From positions 62,001-126,000 of the forward strand of contig NZ_CP059162.1 in NCBI RefSeq assembly GCF_013466605.1: DNA of 64,000 nucleotides. Reading direction: 5' to 3'. How positions within the stretch are numbered: position 1 is the first letter of the stretch; the number at the start of each line of letters is the position of its first letter. The DNA comes from Pseudomonas chlororaphis subsp. aurantiaca. Its GTDB lineage: Bacteria; Pseudomonadota; Gammaproteobacteria; Pseudomonadales; Pseudomonadaceae. A program made the translations under genes and the position numbers. Positions 8,843-17,182 of the stretch are shown one piece after another. The notes under the pieces were generated by a model, which saw only the letters and a program-made list of their open reading frames with translations, did no database searches and was not told the DNA's origin.

Positions 8843-10444
8843 ATGAACGCTGTGAGCGATGAGCACGGTCATGCAGTCGTTGGCGATCATGACCACACCC
8901 ACGGCCCCGCCAAGGGCCTGATGCGCTGGGTGCTGACCACCAACCACAAGGACATCGGCACCCTGTACCTGTGGTTCGCCTTCTCCATGTTCCTGCTCGG
9001 CGGCTCGTTCGCCATGGTGATCCGCGCCGAGCTGTTCCAGCCCGGGCTGCAGATCGTGCAGCCGGAATTCTTCAACCAGATGACCACCATGCACGGCCTG
9101 GTGATGGTCTTCGGCGCGGTGATGCCGGCCTTCGTCGGTCTGGCCAACTGGATGATCCCGCTGATGGTCGGCGCGCCGGACATGGCCCTGCCACGGATGA
9201 ACAACTTCAGTTTCTGGTTGCTGCCTGCGGCGTTCCTGCTGCTGGTCTCGACCCTGTTCATGCCCGGTGGCGGCCCCAACTTCGGCTGGACCTTCTACGC
9301 CCCGCTGTCCACCACCTACGCGCCGGAAAGCGTGACCTTCTTCATCTTCGCCATTCACTTGATGGGCATCAGCTCGATCATGGGCGCGATCAACGTGATC
9401 GCCACCATCCTCAACCTGCGCGCCCCCGGCATGACCCTGATGAAGATGCCGCTGTTCGTCTGGACCTGGTTGATCACTGCGTTCCTGCTGATCGCGGTGA
9501 TGCCGGTGCTGGCCGGCTGCGTGACCATGATGCTGATGGACATCCACTTCGGCACCAGCTTCTTCAGTGCCGCCGGTGGCGGTGATCCGGTGCTGTTCCA
9601 GCATGTGTTCTGGTTCTTCGGTCACCCCGAGGTGTACATCATGATCCTGCCGGCCTTCGGCGCCGTCAGCGCGATCATCCCGGCCTTCTCGCGCAAGCCG
9701 TTGTTCGGCTATACCTCGATGGTCTACGCCACGGCGAGTATCGCCTTCCTGTCGTTCATCGTCTGGGCGCACCACATGTTCGTGGTCGGCATTCCGCTGG
9801 TGGGCGAGCTGTTCTTCATGTATGCCACGATGCTTATCGCGGTGCCGACCGGGGTCAAGGTCTTCAACTGGGTCAGCACCATGTGGCAGGGCTCGCTGAC
9901 CTTCGAGACGCCGATGCTGTTCGCCGTGGCCTTCGTGATCCTGTTCACCATCGGCGGCTTCTCCGGGCTGATGCTGGCCATCGCCCCGGCGGACTTCCAG
10001 TACCAGGACACCTATTTCGTGGTCGCACACTTCCACTATGTGCTGGTGCCGGGGGCGATCTTCGGCATCTTCGCCTCGGCCTATTACTGGCTGCCGAAGT
10101 GGACCGGGCACATGTACGACGAAACCCTGGGCAAGCTGCACTTCTGGCTGTCCTTCGTCGGCATGAACATGGCGTTCTTCCCGATGCACTTCGTTGGCCT
10201 GGCGGGGATGCCACGGCGGATCCCGGACTACAACCTGCAGTTCGCCGATTTCAACATGGTGTCGTCCATCGGCGCGTTCACCTTCGGCGCCACGCAGATC
10301 TTCTTCCTGTTCATCGTCATCAAGTGCATCCGTGGCGGCCAACCCGCACCGGCCAAGCCTTGGGACGGTGCCGAAGGGCTGGAGTGGAGCGTGCCGTCGC
10401 CGGCGCCTTACCACACCTTCACCACGCCGCCGGAAGTGAAATGA
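8843..10444 (+). CDS. coxA: Cytochrome c oxidase subunit I
   Basis: A 533-residue, twelve-helix catalytic subunit that reduces O2 to water at the heme a3-CuB centre and pumps protons. Visible ligands include the CuB His and cross-linked Tyr in HPEVY, the His pair in WAHHMF, and the heme a/a3 histidines in HFHYVLVPG; the low-spin heme His lies in TTMHGLVMVF. AGGAGA at 8831-8836 fixes the start at 8843 (MNAVSDEHGH), not the earlier in-frame ATG at 8774. The N-terminus has an unusual His/Asp-rich segment (DEHGHAVVGDHDHTHG). The stop codon overlaps an ATG (ATGA) that opens a 17-codon frame leading to ctaG. Confidence 0.97.
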   Translation: MNAVSDEHGHAVVGDHDHTHGPAKGLMRWVLTTNHKDIGTLYLWFAFSMFLLGGSFAMVIRAELFQPGLQIVQPEFFNQMTTMHGLVMVFGAVMPAFVGLANWMIPLMVGAPDMALPRMNNFSFWLLPAAFLLLVSTLFMPGGGPNFGWTFYAPLSTTYAPESVTFFIFAIHLMGISSIMGAINVIATILNLRAPGMTLMKMPLFVWTWLITAFLLIAVMPVLAGCVTMMLMDIHFGTSFFSAAGGGDPVLFQHVFWFFGHPEVYIMILPAFGAVSAIIPAFSRKPLFGYTSMVYATASIAFLSFIVWAHHMFVVGIPLVGELFFMYATMLIAVPTGVKVFNWVSTMWQGSLTFETPMLFAVAFVILFTIGGFSGLMLAIAPADFQYQDTYFVVAHFHYVLVPGAIFGIFASAYYWLPKWTGHMYDETLGKLHFWLSFVGMNMAFFPMHFVGLAGMPRRIPDYNLQFADFNMVSSIGAFTFGATQIFFLFIVIKCIRGGQPAPAKPWDGAEGLEWSVPSPAPYHTFTTPPEVK

Positions 10445-10494
10445 ACAGTCTGGTGCGCTGCCCGCTCGCCTCTGAAACAGCAGGAGGTTGCTGA
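10441..10494 (+). CDS. Possible 17-codon coupling ORF between coxA and ctaG
   Basis: ATG at 10441 overlaps the coxA stop (ATGA) and its TGA overlaps the ctaG ATG (TGATG), giving a 17-residue frame beginning MNSLVRCPLAS. The ctaG ribosome binding site AGGAGG lies inside it. It could couple translation of ctaG to coxA, or be a coincidence in a short junction. No homologue is known to me, and the peptide has no clear feature. Confidence 0.25.
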   Translation: MNSLVRCPLASETAGGC

Positions 10495-11048
10495 TGGCCG
10501 AGGTTTCGATGAAGAAGCTGGTCACCCGCCTGTTGCTGGTGGTGGCGGCGATGTTCGTCTTCGGTTTTGCCCTGGTGCCGATCTACGACGTGATGTGCAA
10601 GGCGCTGGGCATCAACGGCAAGACCGGCGGGCAGTATTCCGGCGAGCAGCAGGTGGATGTCTCGCGCCAGGTGCGCGTGCAGTTCCTGTCGACCAACGCG
10701 ATCGACATGGTCTGGGACTTCTATCCCAAGGCCGACGACATCGTGGTCCATCCAGGCGCGGTGAACGAGATGATCTTCATCGCCCGCAATCCCAGCGACC
10801 GCCCGATGAGCGCCCAGGCGATCCCGAGCATTTCGCCGAGTAGCGCCGCGATGTTTTTCCACAAGACCGAATGCTTCTGTTTCACCCAGCAAGTGCTGCA
10901 GCCCGGTCAGCAGATCGAGATGCCGGTACGTTTCATCGTTGACCGCGACATGCCCAAGGATGTGAAGCACCTGACGCTGGCTTACACGCTGTTCGATATC
11001 ACCGCGCGTCATCCACCGGTGGCCCTGAGCACCAACACCGGCGGCTAA
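10494..11048 (+). CDS. ctaG: Cytochrome c oxidase assembly protein CtaG/Cox11
   Basis: A 184-residue copper chaperone that delivers copper to the CuB site of subunit I. One N-terminal membrane helix (residues about 8-28) anchors an immunoglobulin-like periplasmic domain with the Cox11 copper motif ECFCF at C127 and C129, and a conserved Cys just after the helix (YDVMC). AGGAGG at 10482-10487, 6 bases before ATG 10494, supports this start rather than upstream TTG 10488. It sits between coxA and coxC in the standard pseudomonad order (PA0107). Confidence 0.94.
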   Translation: MAEVSMKKLVTRLLLVVAAMFVFGFALVPIYDVMCKALGINGKTGGQYSGEQQVDVSRQVRVQFLSTNAIDMVWDFYPKADDIVVHPGAVNEMIFIARNPSDRPMSAQAIPSISPSSAAMFFHKTECFCFTQQVLQPGQQIEMPVRFIVDRDMPKDVKHLTLAYTLFDITARHPPVALSTNTGG

Positions 11049-11082
11049 GACGTTCAAGCGTGCCCGATAAGGAGAACAATAA

Positions 11083-11970
11083 ATGGCAACTCATGAGCAT
11101 TATTACGTTCCCGCCCAGAGCAAGTGGCCGATCATCGCCACCGTGGGCATGTTCGTTACCGTGTTCGGCCTGGCCACCTGGTTCAACGACCTCAAGGCCG
11201 CGCGCCCGGAATCCCATGGCCCGCTGATTTTCTTCGTCGGTAGCCTGCTGCTGGCCTACATGCTGTTCGGCTGGTTCGGCGCGGTGATCAAGGAGAGTCG
11301 CGCCGGCCTGTACAGCGCCCAGCTGGATCGCTCGTTCCGCTGGGGCATGAGCTGGTTCATCTTTTCCGAAGTGATGTTCTTCATCGCCTTCTTCGGCGCG
11401 CTGTTCTATGTGCGCCAGGTGTCCGGCCCGGCGCTGGGCGGTGAAGGCAGCAAGGGCATCGCGCACATGCTCTGGCCGAACTTCGAGTTCGTCTGGCCAT
11501 TGCTCAACAACCCCGATTCCAAGCTGTTCCCGCCGCCCAAGGAAGTCATTAGCCCCTGGGGCCTGCCACTACTCAACACCGTGCTGCTGGTGAGCTCCAG
11601 CGTCACTGTGACCATCGCCCACCACGCCCTGAAGAATGGCCACCGCGGCGTGCTGAAAATCTGGCTGGCGATCACCGTACTGCTGGGCTGCGCGTTTCTC
11701 GGCTTCCAGGCCGAGGAGTACCTGCACGCCTACCACGAGCTTGGGCTGACCCTGGGTTCGGGCATCTATGGCGCCACCTTCTTCATGCTCACGGGCTTCC
11801 ACGGCGCCCACGTGACCATCGGCACGCTGATCCTGTTCGTGATGCTGATGCGCATCATGAAGGGGCACTTCGACGCCGAGCATCAGTTCGGCTTCGAGGC
11901 GGCCAGTTGGTATTGGCACTTTGTCGATGTGGTGTGGATCGGCTTGTTTGTCTTCGTTTACGTGCTCTGA
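11083..11970 (+). CDS. coxC: Cytochrome c oxidase subunit III
   Basis: A 295-residue, seven-helix membrane protein that stabilises the oxidase and helps proton uptake. Family segments are visible: FSEVMFFIAFFGALFY, the helix VI region FHGAHVTIG, and the C-terminal WYWHFVDVVWIGLFVFVYVL. AAGGAG stands 8 bases before ATG 11083. A loop of about 60 residues after the second conserved segment (GEGSKGIAHMLWPNFEFVW) is typical of bacterial aa3 subunit III. It ends 9 bases from the stop of a small gene on the opposite strand. Confidence 0.96.
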   Translation: MATHEHYYVPAQSKWPIIATVGMFVTVFGLATWFNDLKAARPESHGPLIFFVGSLLLAYMLFGWFGAVIKESRAGLYSAQLDRSFRWGMSWFIFSEVMFFIAFFGALFYVRQVSGPALGGEGSKGIAHMLWPNFEFVWPLLNNPDSKLFPPPKEVISPWGLPLLNTVLLVSSSVTVTIAHHALKNGHRGVLKIWLAITVLLGCAFLGFQAEEYLHAYHELGLTLGSGIYGATFFMLTGFHGAHVTIGTLILFVMLMRIMKGHFDAEHQFGFEAASWYWHFVDVVWIGLFVFVYVL

Positions 11971-11978
11971 GCGCGGCG

Positions 11979-12182
11979 TTACCAGGGCGCGTGCGACACC
12001 AGCTGGCCGCTGAAGAAACCCCAGGCGATCAGGCCGACGGTGAGCGCGGCCAGGCACACACGCACGGTCAGCGACCTGACCAGGCGATGGGAGCTGCTGT
12101 CGTCCTTGACCAGAAAGAACAGGCCGCTGAACAGGCTGATGAGCGTGGCTATCAGCAACAGGACGATTGCCGCTTTAAGCAT
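11979..12182 (-). CDS. DUF2909 family twin-TM protein
   Basis: A 67-residue protein with two membrane helices (about residues 3-25 and 40-60) joined by a basic loop (KDDSSSHRLVRSLTVR), the pattern of DUF2909. It is encoded against the cox operon, between coxC and the SURF1 gene, the same place as PA0109 of P. aeruginosa. Start at 12182 has CGGAG 7 bases upstream; a longer frame reading outward would overlap the SURF1 start and is not credible. Its retention inside the oxidase cluster suggests a role in oxidase assembly or membrane integration, but this is inference. Confidence 0.8.
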   Translation of the reverse strand: MLKAAIVLLLIATLISLFSGLFFLVKDDSSSHRLVRSLTVRVCLAALTVGLIAWGFFSGQLVSHAPW

Positions 12183-12251
12183 GGTGGGCTCCGGGAGAAA
12201 CGCGATGCGCTTGAGTATAGCCAGTCGATCTCGCCACTTTCGGGCGCTGCC

Positions 12252-12992
12252 ATGAATGGCTTTCGCCCGGGCGTGCTGCCGACCCTGGTGGTGCTGGCGT
12301 TGCTGCCGGTGCTGGTGACGCTCGGGTTCTGGCAACTGAACCGGGGCGAACACAAGCGCGAGCTACTGGCCAGCTACGCCGAACGGCGCGTGGCCGAACC
12401 TTTGACCGTGGATGAACTGCAGGCTGCCCCTGATCCGGCGTTCCGTCGGGTGCAGTTACATGGCCGCTTCGATGCGGCCCACAGTCTGCTGCTGGATAAC
12501 CGCATGCATGAGGGCAAGGTCGGGGTCGAGCTGCTGCAACCCTTTCTCGACCAGGCCAGCGGCCAATGGCTGTTGCTCAACCGGGGCTGGCTGCCCTGGC
12601 CGGACCGGCGCACGCCACCCGCATTCAACACCCCAGAACAGTCCCTGAGCCTCGACGCCTGGGTCTATGTCGCCCCCGGCGCGACCTTTCAACTGCACGC
12701 CGACCCGCTGAATGCCCAGTGGCCGCGGCTGGTGACGACGGTCGAGCCGGCCAGGCTCTGGAGCGAGCTGGGACGCAGCGGCTTTGCCTACGAGCTGCGC
12801 CAGGAGGGTGGCCCGGGCGCCTACCTGACCGAATGGCCGGTGGTGGCCATGGGGCCGGAAAAACATCTGGGCTACGCCGTGCAGTGGTTCGCCATGGCGC
12901 TGGCCCTGTGCGCTTTGTACCTCTATCTCGGATGGCATAACGCAAGGGAGAAACACCATGGGAGCGGCCATGAATCCACCCAACATTTCTGA
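12252..12992 (+). CDS. SURF1 family oxidase assembly protein
   Basis: A 246-residue Shy1/SURF1 protein with the expected two terminal membrane helices (residues about 8-26 and 215-235) and the conserved GFWQLNRGEHK segment after the first helix. SURF1 proteins bind heme a and support its insertion into subunit I. The start at 12252 (MNGFRPGVLP) is chosen because an earlier frame opening would run back through coxC; its ribosome site is weak. Its 3' end overlaps the next gene by 35 bases, indicating translational coupling within the cox operon. Confidence 0.9.
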   Translation: MNGFRPGVLPTLVVLALLPVLVTLGFWQLNRGEHKRELLASYAERRVAEPLTVDELQAAPDPAFRRVQLHGRFDAAHSLLLDNRMHEGKVGVELLQPFLDQASGQWLLLNRGWLPWPDRRTPPAFNTPEQSLSLDAWVYVAPGATFQLHADPLNAQWPRLVTTVEPARLWSELGRSGFAYELRQEGGPGAYLTEWPVVAMGPEKHLGYAVQWFAMALALCALYLYLGWHNAREKHHGSGHESTQHF

Positions 12993-13551
12993 GGCCCAGG
13001 CGCCGCACAACCGGCGCCGCGGACGCTGGCAACTGCTGCTGATCGTGGCCATGGTGATCGGCCCGATGATCCTCGCCACCGGCATGTACAAATTGCAGTT
13101 CTGGGTGCCGGAAAGCCGCAGCTATCACGGCGAACTGATCGGCAACGGCCAGAGTCGCGCCGACATCGGGGTCCAGGCCGACGACAAGCGCTGGCAGATC
13201 CTGGTCACCGCACCCCAGGACTGCGCGGTGGATTGCCAGCAACTGGTGTACCTGGCGCGGCAGATCCAGATCTCCCTGGGCCGCGACGCCTCCCGGGCCA
13301 GCCACGCCCTGGCCGCCGCCCAGCCGCTGGACGCCGATTACCAGGCCAAGCTGCAGCGCGAATACCCGCAATTGCAGCGTTATCCACTGGACCTGCCGAC
13401 CTTCACCAAGGGCGCCAGCGACCAGAGCGCGCCGCTACTATGGATAGTAGATCCGCACGGCAACCTGGTCCTGCGCTACGACGCCCGGGTCAAGGGCAAG
13501 GACCTGCTCAACGACCTGCGCCATCTGTTGAAACTGTCGAACATCGGATAA
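12958..13551 (+). CDS. Cytochrome oxidase-associated membrane protein with thioredoxin-like fold (PA0111-like)
   Basis: A 197-residue protein with one N-terminal membrane helix (about residues 24-45) and a periplasmic domain reminiscent of Sco/thioredoxin folds (ADDKRWQILVTAPQDC, then LWIVDPHGNLVLRYD). It has two Cys three residues apart, CAVDC, at about residues 85-89, like the CxxxC of Sco proteins, but lacks a clear Sco copper His in context. GGGAGA precedes ATG 12958, and the gene overlaps the SURF1 gene by 35 bases. It is a conserved member of the pseudomonad oxidase operon; a redox or copper-transfer role is inferred. Confidence 0.82.
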   Translation: MGAAMNPPNISEAQAPHNRRRGRWQLLLIVAMVIGPMILATGMYKLQFWVPESRSYHGELIGNGQSRADIGVQADDKRWQILVTAPQDCAVDCQQLVYLARQIQISLGRDASRASHALAAAQPLDADYQAKLQREYPQLQRYPLDLPTFTKGASDQSAPLLWIVDPHGNLVLRYDARVKGKDLLNDLRHLLKLSNIG

Positions 13552-13561
13552 GGGCATCGTC

Positions 13562-14641
13562 ATGGCCAAACCTGGATTTCGCCTCGCCTTGTTTGCCACC
13601 TTGCTGGCACTGATCGTGGTGCTGCTCGGCGCCTACACCCGACTGACTCACGCCGGCCTCGGCTGCCCGGACTGGCCGGGTTGCTACGGCTTCATCAGCG
13701 TGCCGAAAAGCGAAGCCCAGCTGGCCCATGCCGAGCTGCATTTTCCCGACACCCCGGTGCAAGCCCACAAGGGCTGGAACGAGATGATCCACCGCTATTT
13801 CGCCGGCACCCTGGGCCTGTTGATCGTATTGCTGGCGGCACGCTCCTGGACCCATCGGCATCATCCCGGGCAACCGTTGAAGTTGCCGCTGTTCCTGCTC
13901 TCGGTGGTGTTCGCCCAGGCCTTGTTCGGCATGTGGACGGTGACCCTCAAGCTGTGGCCGCAGGTGGTCACCGCGCACCTGCTGGGCGGCTTCGCCACCC
14001 TGAGCCTGCTGTTTTTACTGACACTGCGCCTGTCCGGGGTGCTGCCGGCGCTGATCGTGCCGCGCCGTCTGCAATACTGGGCCACGGCCGGGCTGGTGCT
14101 GGTGATCGGGCAGATCGCCCTGGGCGGCTGGGTCAGCTCCAACTACGCGGCGGTGGCCTGCATCGACCTGCCGACCTGCCACGGCCAGTGGTGGCCGGCG
14201 GCGGATTTCGCCAACGGCTTTCACCTGACCCAGCACATCGGCCCCAACTACCTGGGCGGGCAGCTCGACAGCGACGCCCGCACCGCCATCCACCTGACCC
14301 ATCGCATCGGCGCGTTGCTGGTGACCCTGGTGTTGCTCGGCCTGGCCTGGCAACTCAAGCATGTGGGCATGACCCGCCTCGCCGGGCTGGTGCTGGTGGC
14401 GCTGGCGGCGCAGATCGGCCTCGGCATCAGCAACGTGCTGTTCCACCTGCCGCTGCCGGTGGCCGTGGCGCATAACGCGGGTGGGGCGGCGCTGCTACTG
14501 GCCCTGGTGCTGGTCAACTATCACGCCCGCACCAGCCTGGTCCGCTCCCGCTCGCACCTGCCGCTGGGCTGGCGCCTGAGCCCGCGCAAACACGCCGCCG
14601 GGCCCATAACCATTAAAGGAGAAATGCCATGGCGACTCTGA
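13562..14641 (+). CDS. ctaA: Heme A synthase (COX15/CtaA)
   Basis: A 359-residue, eight-helix membrane enzyme that oxidises the C8 methyl of heme O to make heme A. The conserved histidines of both four-helix halves are visible in [32 protein letters not shown] and VAHNAGG, together with the extracellular loop cysteines ([12 protein letters not shown]). It follows the previous gene by 10 bases and overlaps the heme O synthase gene by 13 bases. The pairing with cyoE/ctaB shows the operon supplies its own heme A. Confidence 0.95.
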   Translation: MAKPGFRLALFATLLALIVVLLGAYTRLTHAGLGCPDWPGCYGFISVPKSEAQLAHAELHFPDTPVQAHKGWNEMIHRYFAGTLGLLIVLLAARSWTHRHHPGQPLKLPLFLLSVVFAQALFGMWTVTLKLWPQVVTAHLLGGFATLSLLFLLTLRLSGVLPALIVPRRLQYWATAGLVLVIGQIALGGWVSSNYAAVACIDLPTCHGQWWPAADFANGFHLTQHIGPNYLGGQLDSDARTAIHLTHRIGALLVTLVLLGLAWQLKHVGMTRLAGLVLVALAAQIGLGISNVLFHLPLPVAVAHNAGGAALLLALVLVNYHARTSLVRSRSHLPLGWRLSPRKHAAGPITIKGEMPWRL

Positions 14642-15528
14642 TCGGCGAGCGTCACAGCCAGGCGATCTGGCGTGACTACCTGGAGCTGACCAAGCCCAAG
14701 GTGGTGGTGCTGATGCTCATCACTTCGTTGGTGGGCATGTTCCTCGCCACCCGCGCCGGGGTGCCGTGGACGGTGCTGGTGTTCGGCAACCTGGGCATCG
14801 CTCTGTGCGCCGGCGCGGCGGCGGCGGTGAACCATGTGGTGGACCGGCGGATCGACGCGGTCATGGCGCGCACCCATAAACGGCCGCTGGCCGAAGGCCG
14901 GGTATCGCCGGCGGCGGCACTGGGTTTCGCCCTGCTGCTGGCCATCGCCGGGCAAGCCTTGCTGCTGGCGTTCACCAACCCGCTGACTGCCTGGCTGACC
15001 CTGGCGTCGTTGCTCGGTTATGCGGTGATCTACACCGGCTTCCTCAAGCGGGCGACACCGCAGAACATCGTGATCGGCGGCCTGGCCGGCGCCGCGCCAC
15101 CGCTGTTGGGCTGGGTCGCGGCCACCGGCCATGTGACGGCTGAACCGCTGCTGCTGGTGCTGATTATCTTCGCCTGGACCCCGCCGCACTTCTGGGCCCT
15201 GGCCATTCACCGCAAGGAGGAATACGCCAAGGCCGATATCCCGATGCTGCCGGTGACCCACGGCGAGCACTACACCAAGGTGCATATCCTGCTCTACACC
15301 TTCGCCCTGCTGGCGGTCAGCCTGCTGCCCTATGCGATCCACATGAGCGGCCTGCTCTACCTGATTTGTGCCCTGGGCCTGGGCGCGCGCTTTCTGCAAT
15401 GGGCCTGGGTGCTGTACCGTGGCAGTCGGCCGCACGCGGCGATCAACACCTTCAAGTACTCTATTTATTACTTGTTCCTGCTGTTTATCGCGCTGCTCGT
15501 AGACCACTACCTATTGTTGAACCTATGA
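14629..15528 (+). CDS. cyoE: Protoheme IX farnesyltransferase (heme O synthase)
   Basis: A 299-residue UbiA-superfamily membrane prenyltransferase that attaches the farnesyl tail of heme O. The two Asp-rich substrate motifs are present: NHVVDRRID at about residues 66-74 and [15 protein letters not shown] later, and RTHKRPL follows the first. AAAGGAG stands 8 bases before ATG 14629, inside the end of ctaA. The stop overlaps the start of the Sco gene (ATGA). As a member of an aa3 operon it corresponds to ctaB (PA0113); pseudomonads usually carry a second copy with the bo3 oxidase. Confidence 0.95.
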   Translation: MATLIGERHSQAIWRDYLELTKPKVVVLMLITSLVGMFLATRAGVPWTVLVFGNLGIALCAGAAAAVNHVVDRRIDAVMARTHKRPLAEGRVSPAAALGFALLLAIAGQALLLAFTNPLTAWLTLASLLGYAVIYTGFLKRATPQNIVIGGLAGAAPPLLGWVAATGHVTAEPLLLVLIIFAWTPPHFWALAIHRKEEYAKADIPMLPVTHGEHYTKVHILLYTFALLAVSLLPYAIHMSGLLYLICALGLGARFLQWAWVLYRGSRPHAAINTFKYSIYYLFLLFIALLVDHYLLLNL

Positions 15529-16160
15529 CTCGAACTCAGAAAACCGTCTTTATTCTCGTGGCGCTGGTGGCCCTGGTGCTGGGGCTCACCGTCAACAAAG
15601 TGCTGACCGGCAAGAACCAGGGGGACCCGACCGCACTGATCGACGCCGGGATCATCCTGCTGCCCCAGAGCCGCAACCTGCCGGACGTGAAGATGACCGA
15701 CCAGGAAGGCCAGCCGGTGGTACTCAATGAGCTCAAGGGCAAGTGGAGCCTGCTGTTCTTCGGCTACACCTTCTGCCCGGACATCTGCCCGACCACTCTC
15801 GCCCAGCTGCGCCAGATCAAGAGCGAGCTGCCCAAGGAGGCGGTGGACAACCTGCAGGTGGTGCTGGTCAGCGTCGACCCGAACCGCGATACACCGCAGC
15901 AGCTGAAACAGTACCTGGGCTACTTCGACAAGGACTTCAAGGGCCTGACCGCGACCTCGGTGGCGGATGTGCAGAAGCTCGCCAACGCGGTGAGCATCCC
16001 GTTCATTCCGGCGGACACCAGCAAGCCCAACTACACCGTCGACCACAGCGGCAACCTCGCGGTGATCGGCCCGGACGGCACCCAGCGCGGCTTCATCCGC
16101 GCGCCGCTGAACAACCAGAAGCTGGTGGCCCAACTGCCGGTAATGTTGCAGCGCAAGTAA
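15525..16160 (+). CDS. SCO1/SenC family copper chaperone
   Basis: A 211-residue membrane-anchored thioredoxin-fold protein needed for CuA assembly on subunit II. After one helix (about residues 8-24) come the copper motif [10 protein letters not shown] with C84 and C88 and the third ligand H174 (TVDHSGN). The ATG overlaps the cyoE stop (ATGA), so the earlier in-frame start inside cyoE is rejected. It is the last gene of the cox operon. A REPIN follows 16 bases after the stop, then a hairpin shared with the convergent metQ. Confidence 0.94.
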   Translation: MTRTQKTVFILVALVALVLGLTVNKVLTGKNQGDPTALIDAGIILLPQSRNLPDVKMTDQEGQPVVLNELKGKWSLLFFGYTFCPDICPTTLAQLRQIKSELPKEAVDNLQVVLVSVDPNRDTPQQLKQYLGYFDKDFKGLTATSVADVQKLANAVSIPFIPADTSKPNYTVDHSGNLAVIGPDGTQRGFIRAPLNNQKLVAQLPVMLQRK

Positions 16161-16176
16161 TCCGGGACGCCTGAAT

Positions 16177-16280
16177 CCTGTAGCCGCTGCCGCAGGCTGC
16201 GATCGGCTCCGCAGGAGACGTGCTCTTGGGCCTGGGAAGGAGCTCCGCACCTTATCGCAGCCTGCGGCAGCGGCTACAGG
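16177..16280. repeat. REPIN, GTAGCCGCTGCCG type (copy 2 of 3)
   Basis: Perfect inverted arms of 27 bases (16177-16203 and 16254-16280, beginning CCTGTAGCCGCTGCCGCAGG) around a 50-base loop. It lies between the convergent sco and metQ genes and is homologous to the elements at 6486 and 44635. Confidence 0.88.
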
Positions 16281-16309
16281 GAGCGCAGCAGGTAACGGCA
16301 ACTGAAACG

Positions 16310-16337
16310 AAACGGGGCGCCTTGAGGCGCCCCGTTT
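16310..16337. terminator. Terminator between sco and metQ
   Basis: Perfect 12-base-pair stem AAACGGGGCGCC / GGCGCCCCGTTT with a TTGA loop. A-runs and T-runs flank it on both sides, so it can act on both convergent operons; it lies 16 bases beyond the metQ stop. Confidence 0.8.
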
Positions 16338-16353
16338 GTGTTTCTGCAACCGA

Positions 16354-17127
16354 TCAGAACGCCGGAACCACGGCGCCTTTGTACTTCTCGAGAATGAATT
16401 GCTTCACCTCCGGGCTGTGCAGGGCGGCAACCAGTTTCTTCATGGCGTCCGAATCCTTGTCATCAGGACGGGCTACCAGGATGTTCACGTAAGGCGAGTC
16501 CTTGCCTTCGATCACCAGGGCGTCCTTGGACGGGTCCAGCTTGGCTTCCAGGGCATAGTTGGTGTTGATCAGCGCCAGATCGACCTGGGTCAGCACGCGC
16601 GGGATGGTCGCGGCTTCCAGCTCACGGAATTTCAGGTCCTTGCTGTTCTCGGTGATGTCTTTGACCGTGGACAGGATGTTGTTGGAGTCCTTGAGCTTGA
16701 TCAGGCCGGCCTTGGCCAGCAGCAGCAAGGCGCGGCCGCCGTTGGTGGCATCGTTGGGGATCACTACGTTGGCGCCGCCTGGCAGTTCTTCGAGCTTCTT
16801 GAACTTGTTGGAGTAGGCGCCCAGCGGCTCCAGGTGCACGCCGGCGACGCTCACCAGGTGGGTGCCCTTGGCCTTGTTGAACTCATCCAGGTACGGCTGG
16901 TGCTGGAAGAAGTTGGCGTCCAGGCGCTTTTCGGCGACCTGTATGTTCGGCTGGATGTAGTCGGTGAAGACCTTGACCTTCAGGTCCACGCCTTCCTTGG
17001 CCAGCGCCGGCTTCACGAACTCGAGGATCTCGGCGTGAGGCACCGGAGTGGCGGCCACGGTCAGGGTGTCAGCGGCGTGCGCGGAGAACGCGGCAACGGC
17101 GGCGAAAGCGACGAGTAGTTTTTTCAT
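16354..17127 (-). CDS. metQ: Methionine ABC transporter substrate-binding protein MetQ, without lipobox
   Basis: A 257-residue MetQ/NlpA-family periplasmic binding protein for D/L-methionine. Residues 1-18 form a signal peptide ending AHA, and the mature part has the family's methionine-site region (ANFFQHQPYLDEFN, GANVVIPNDATNGGRALLLL). MetQ is normally a lipoprotein, but this sequence has no lipobox and no cysteine at all, so it should be a free periplasmic protein. It is the last gene of metNIQ, 55 bases after metI, and corresponds to PA5505. GAGCTAGCTGG-type spacer with AGGAG precedes the ATG. Confidence 0.92.
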   Translation of the reverse strand: MKKLLVAFAAVAAFSAHAADTLTVAATPVPHAEILEFVKPALAKEGVDLKVKVFTDYIQPNIQVAEKRLDANFFQHQPYLDEFNKAKGTHLVSVAGVHLEPLGAYSNKFKKLEELPGGANVVIPNDATNGGRALLLLAKAGLIKLKDSNNILSTVKDITENSKDLKFRELEAATIPRVLTQVDLALINTNYALEAKLDPSKDALVIEGKDSPYVNILVARPDDKDSDAMKKLVAALHSPEVKQFILEKYKGAVVPAF

Positions 17128-17182
17128 CCAGCTAGCTCCTTGTGAGGCGCCCGGTGCCGGACGCCTGCCGGCCAGGGCCGAC

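Noticed and set aside
8669..10525. 618-codon open frame antisense to coxA
   Set aside because: High-GC third-position bias leaves the opposite strand open; the product is a low-complexity His/Gln/Arg-rich string without family resemblance, and coxA is unmistakable.
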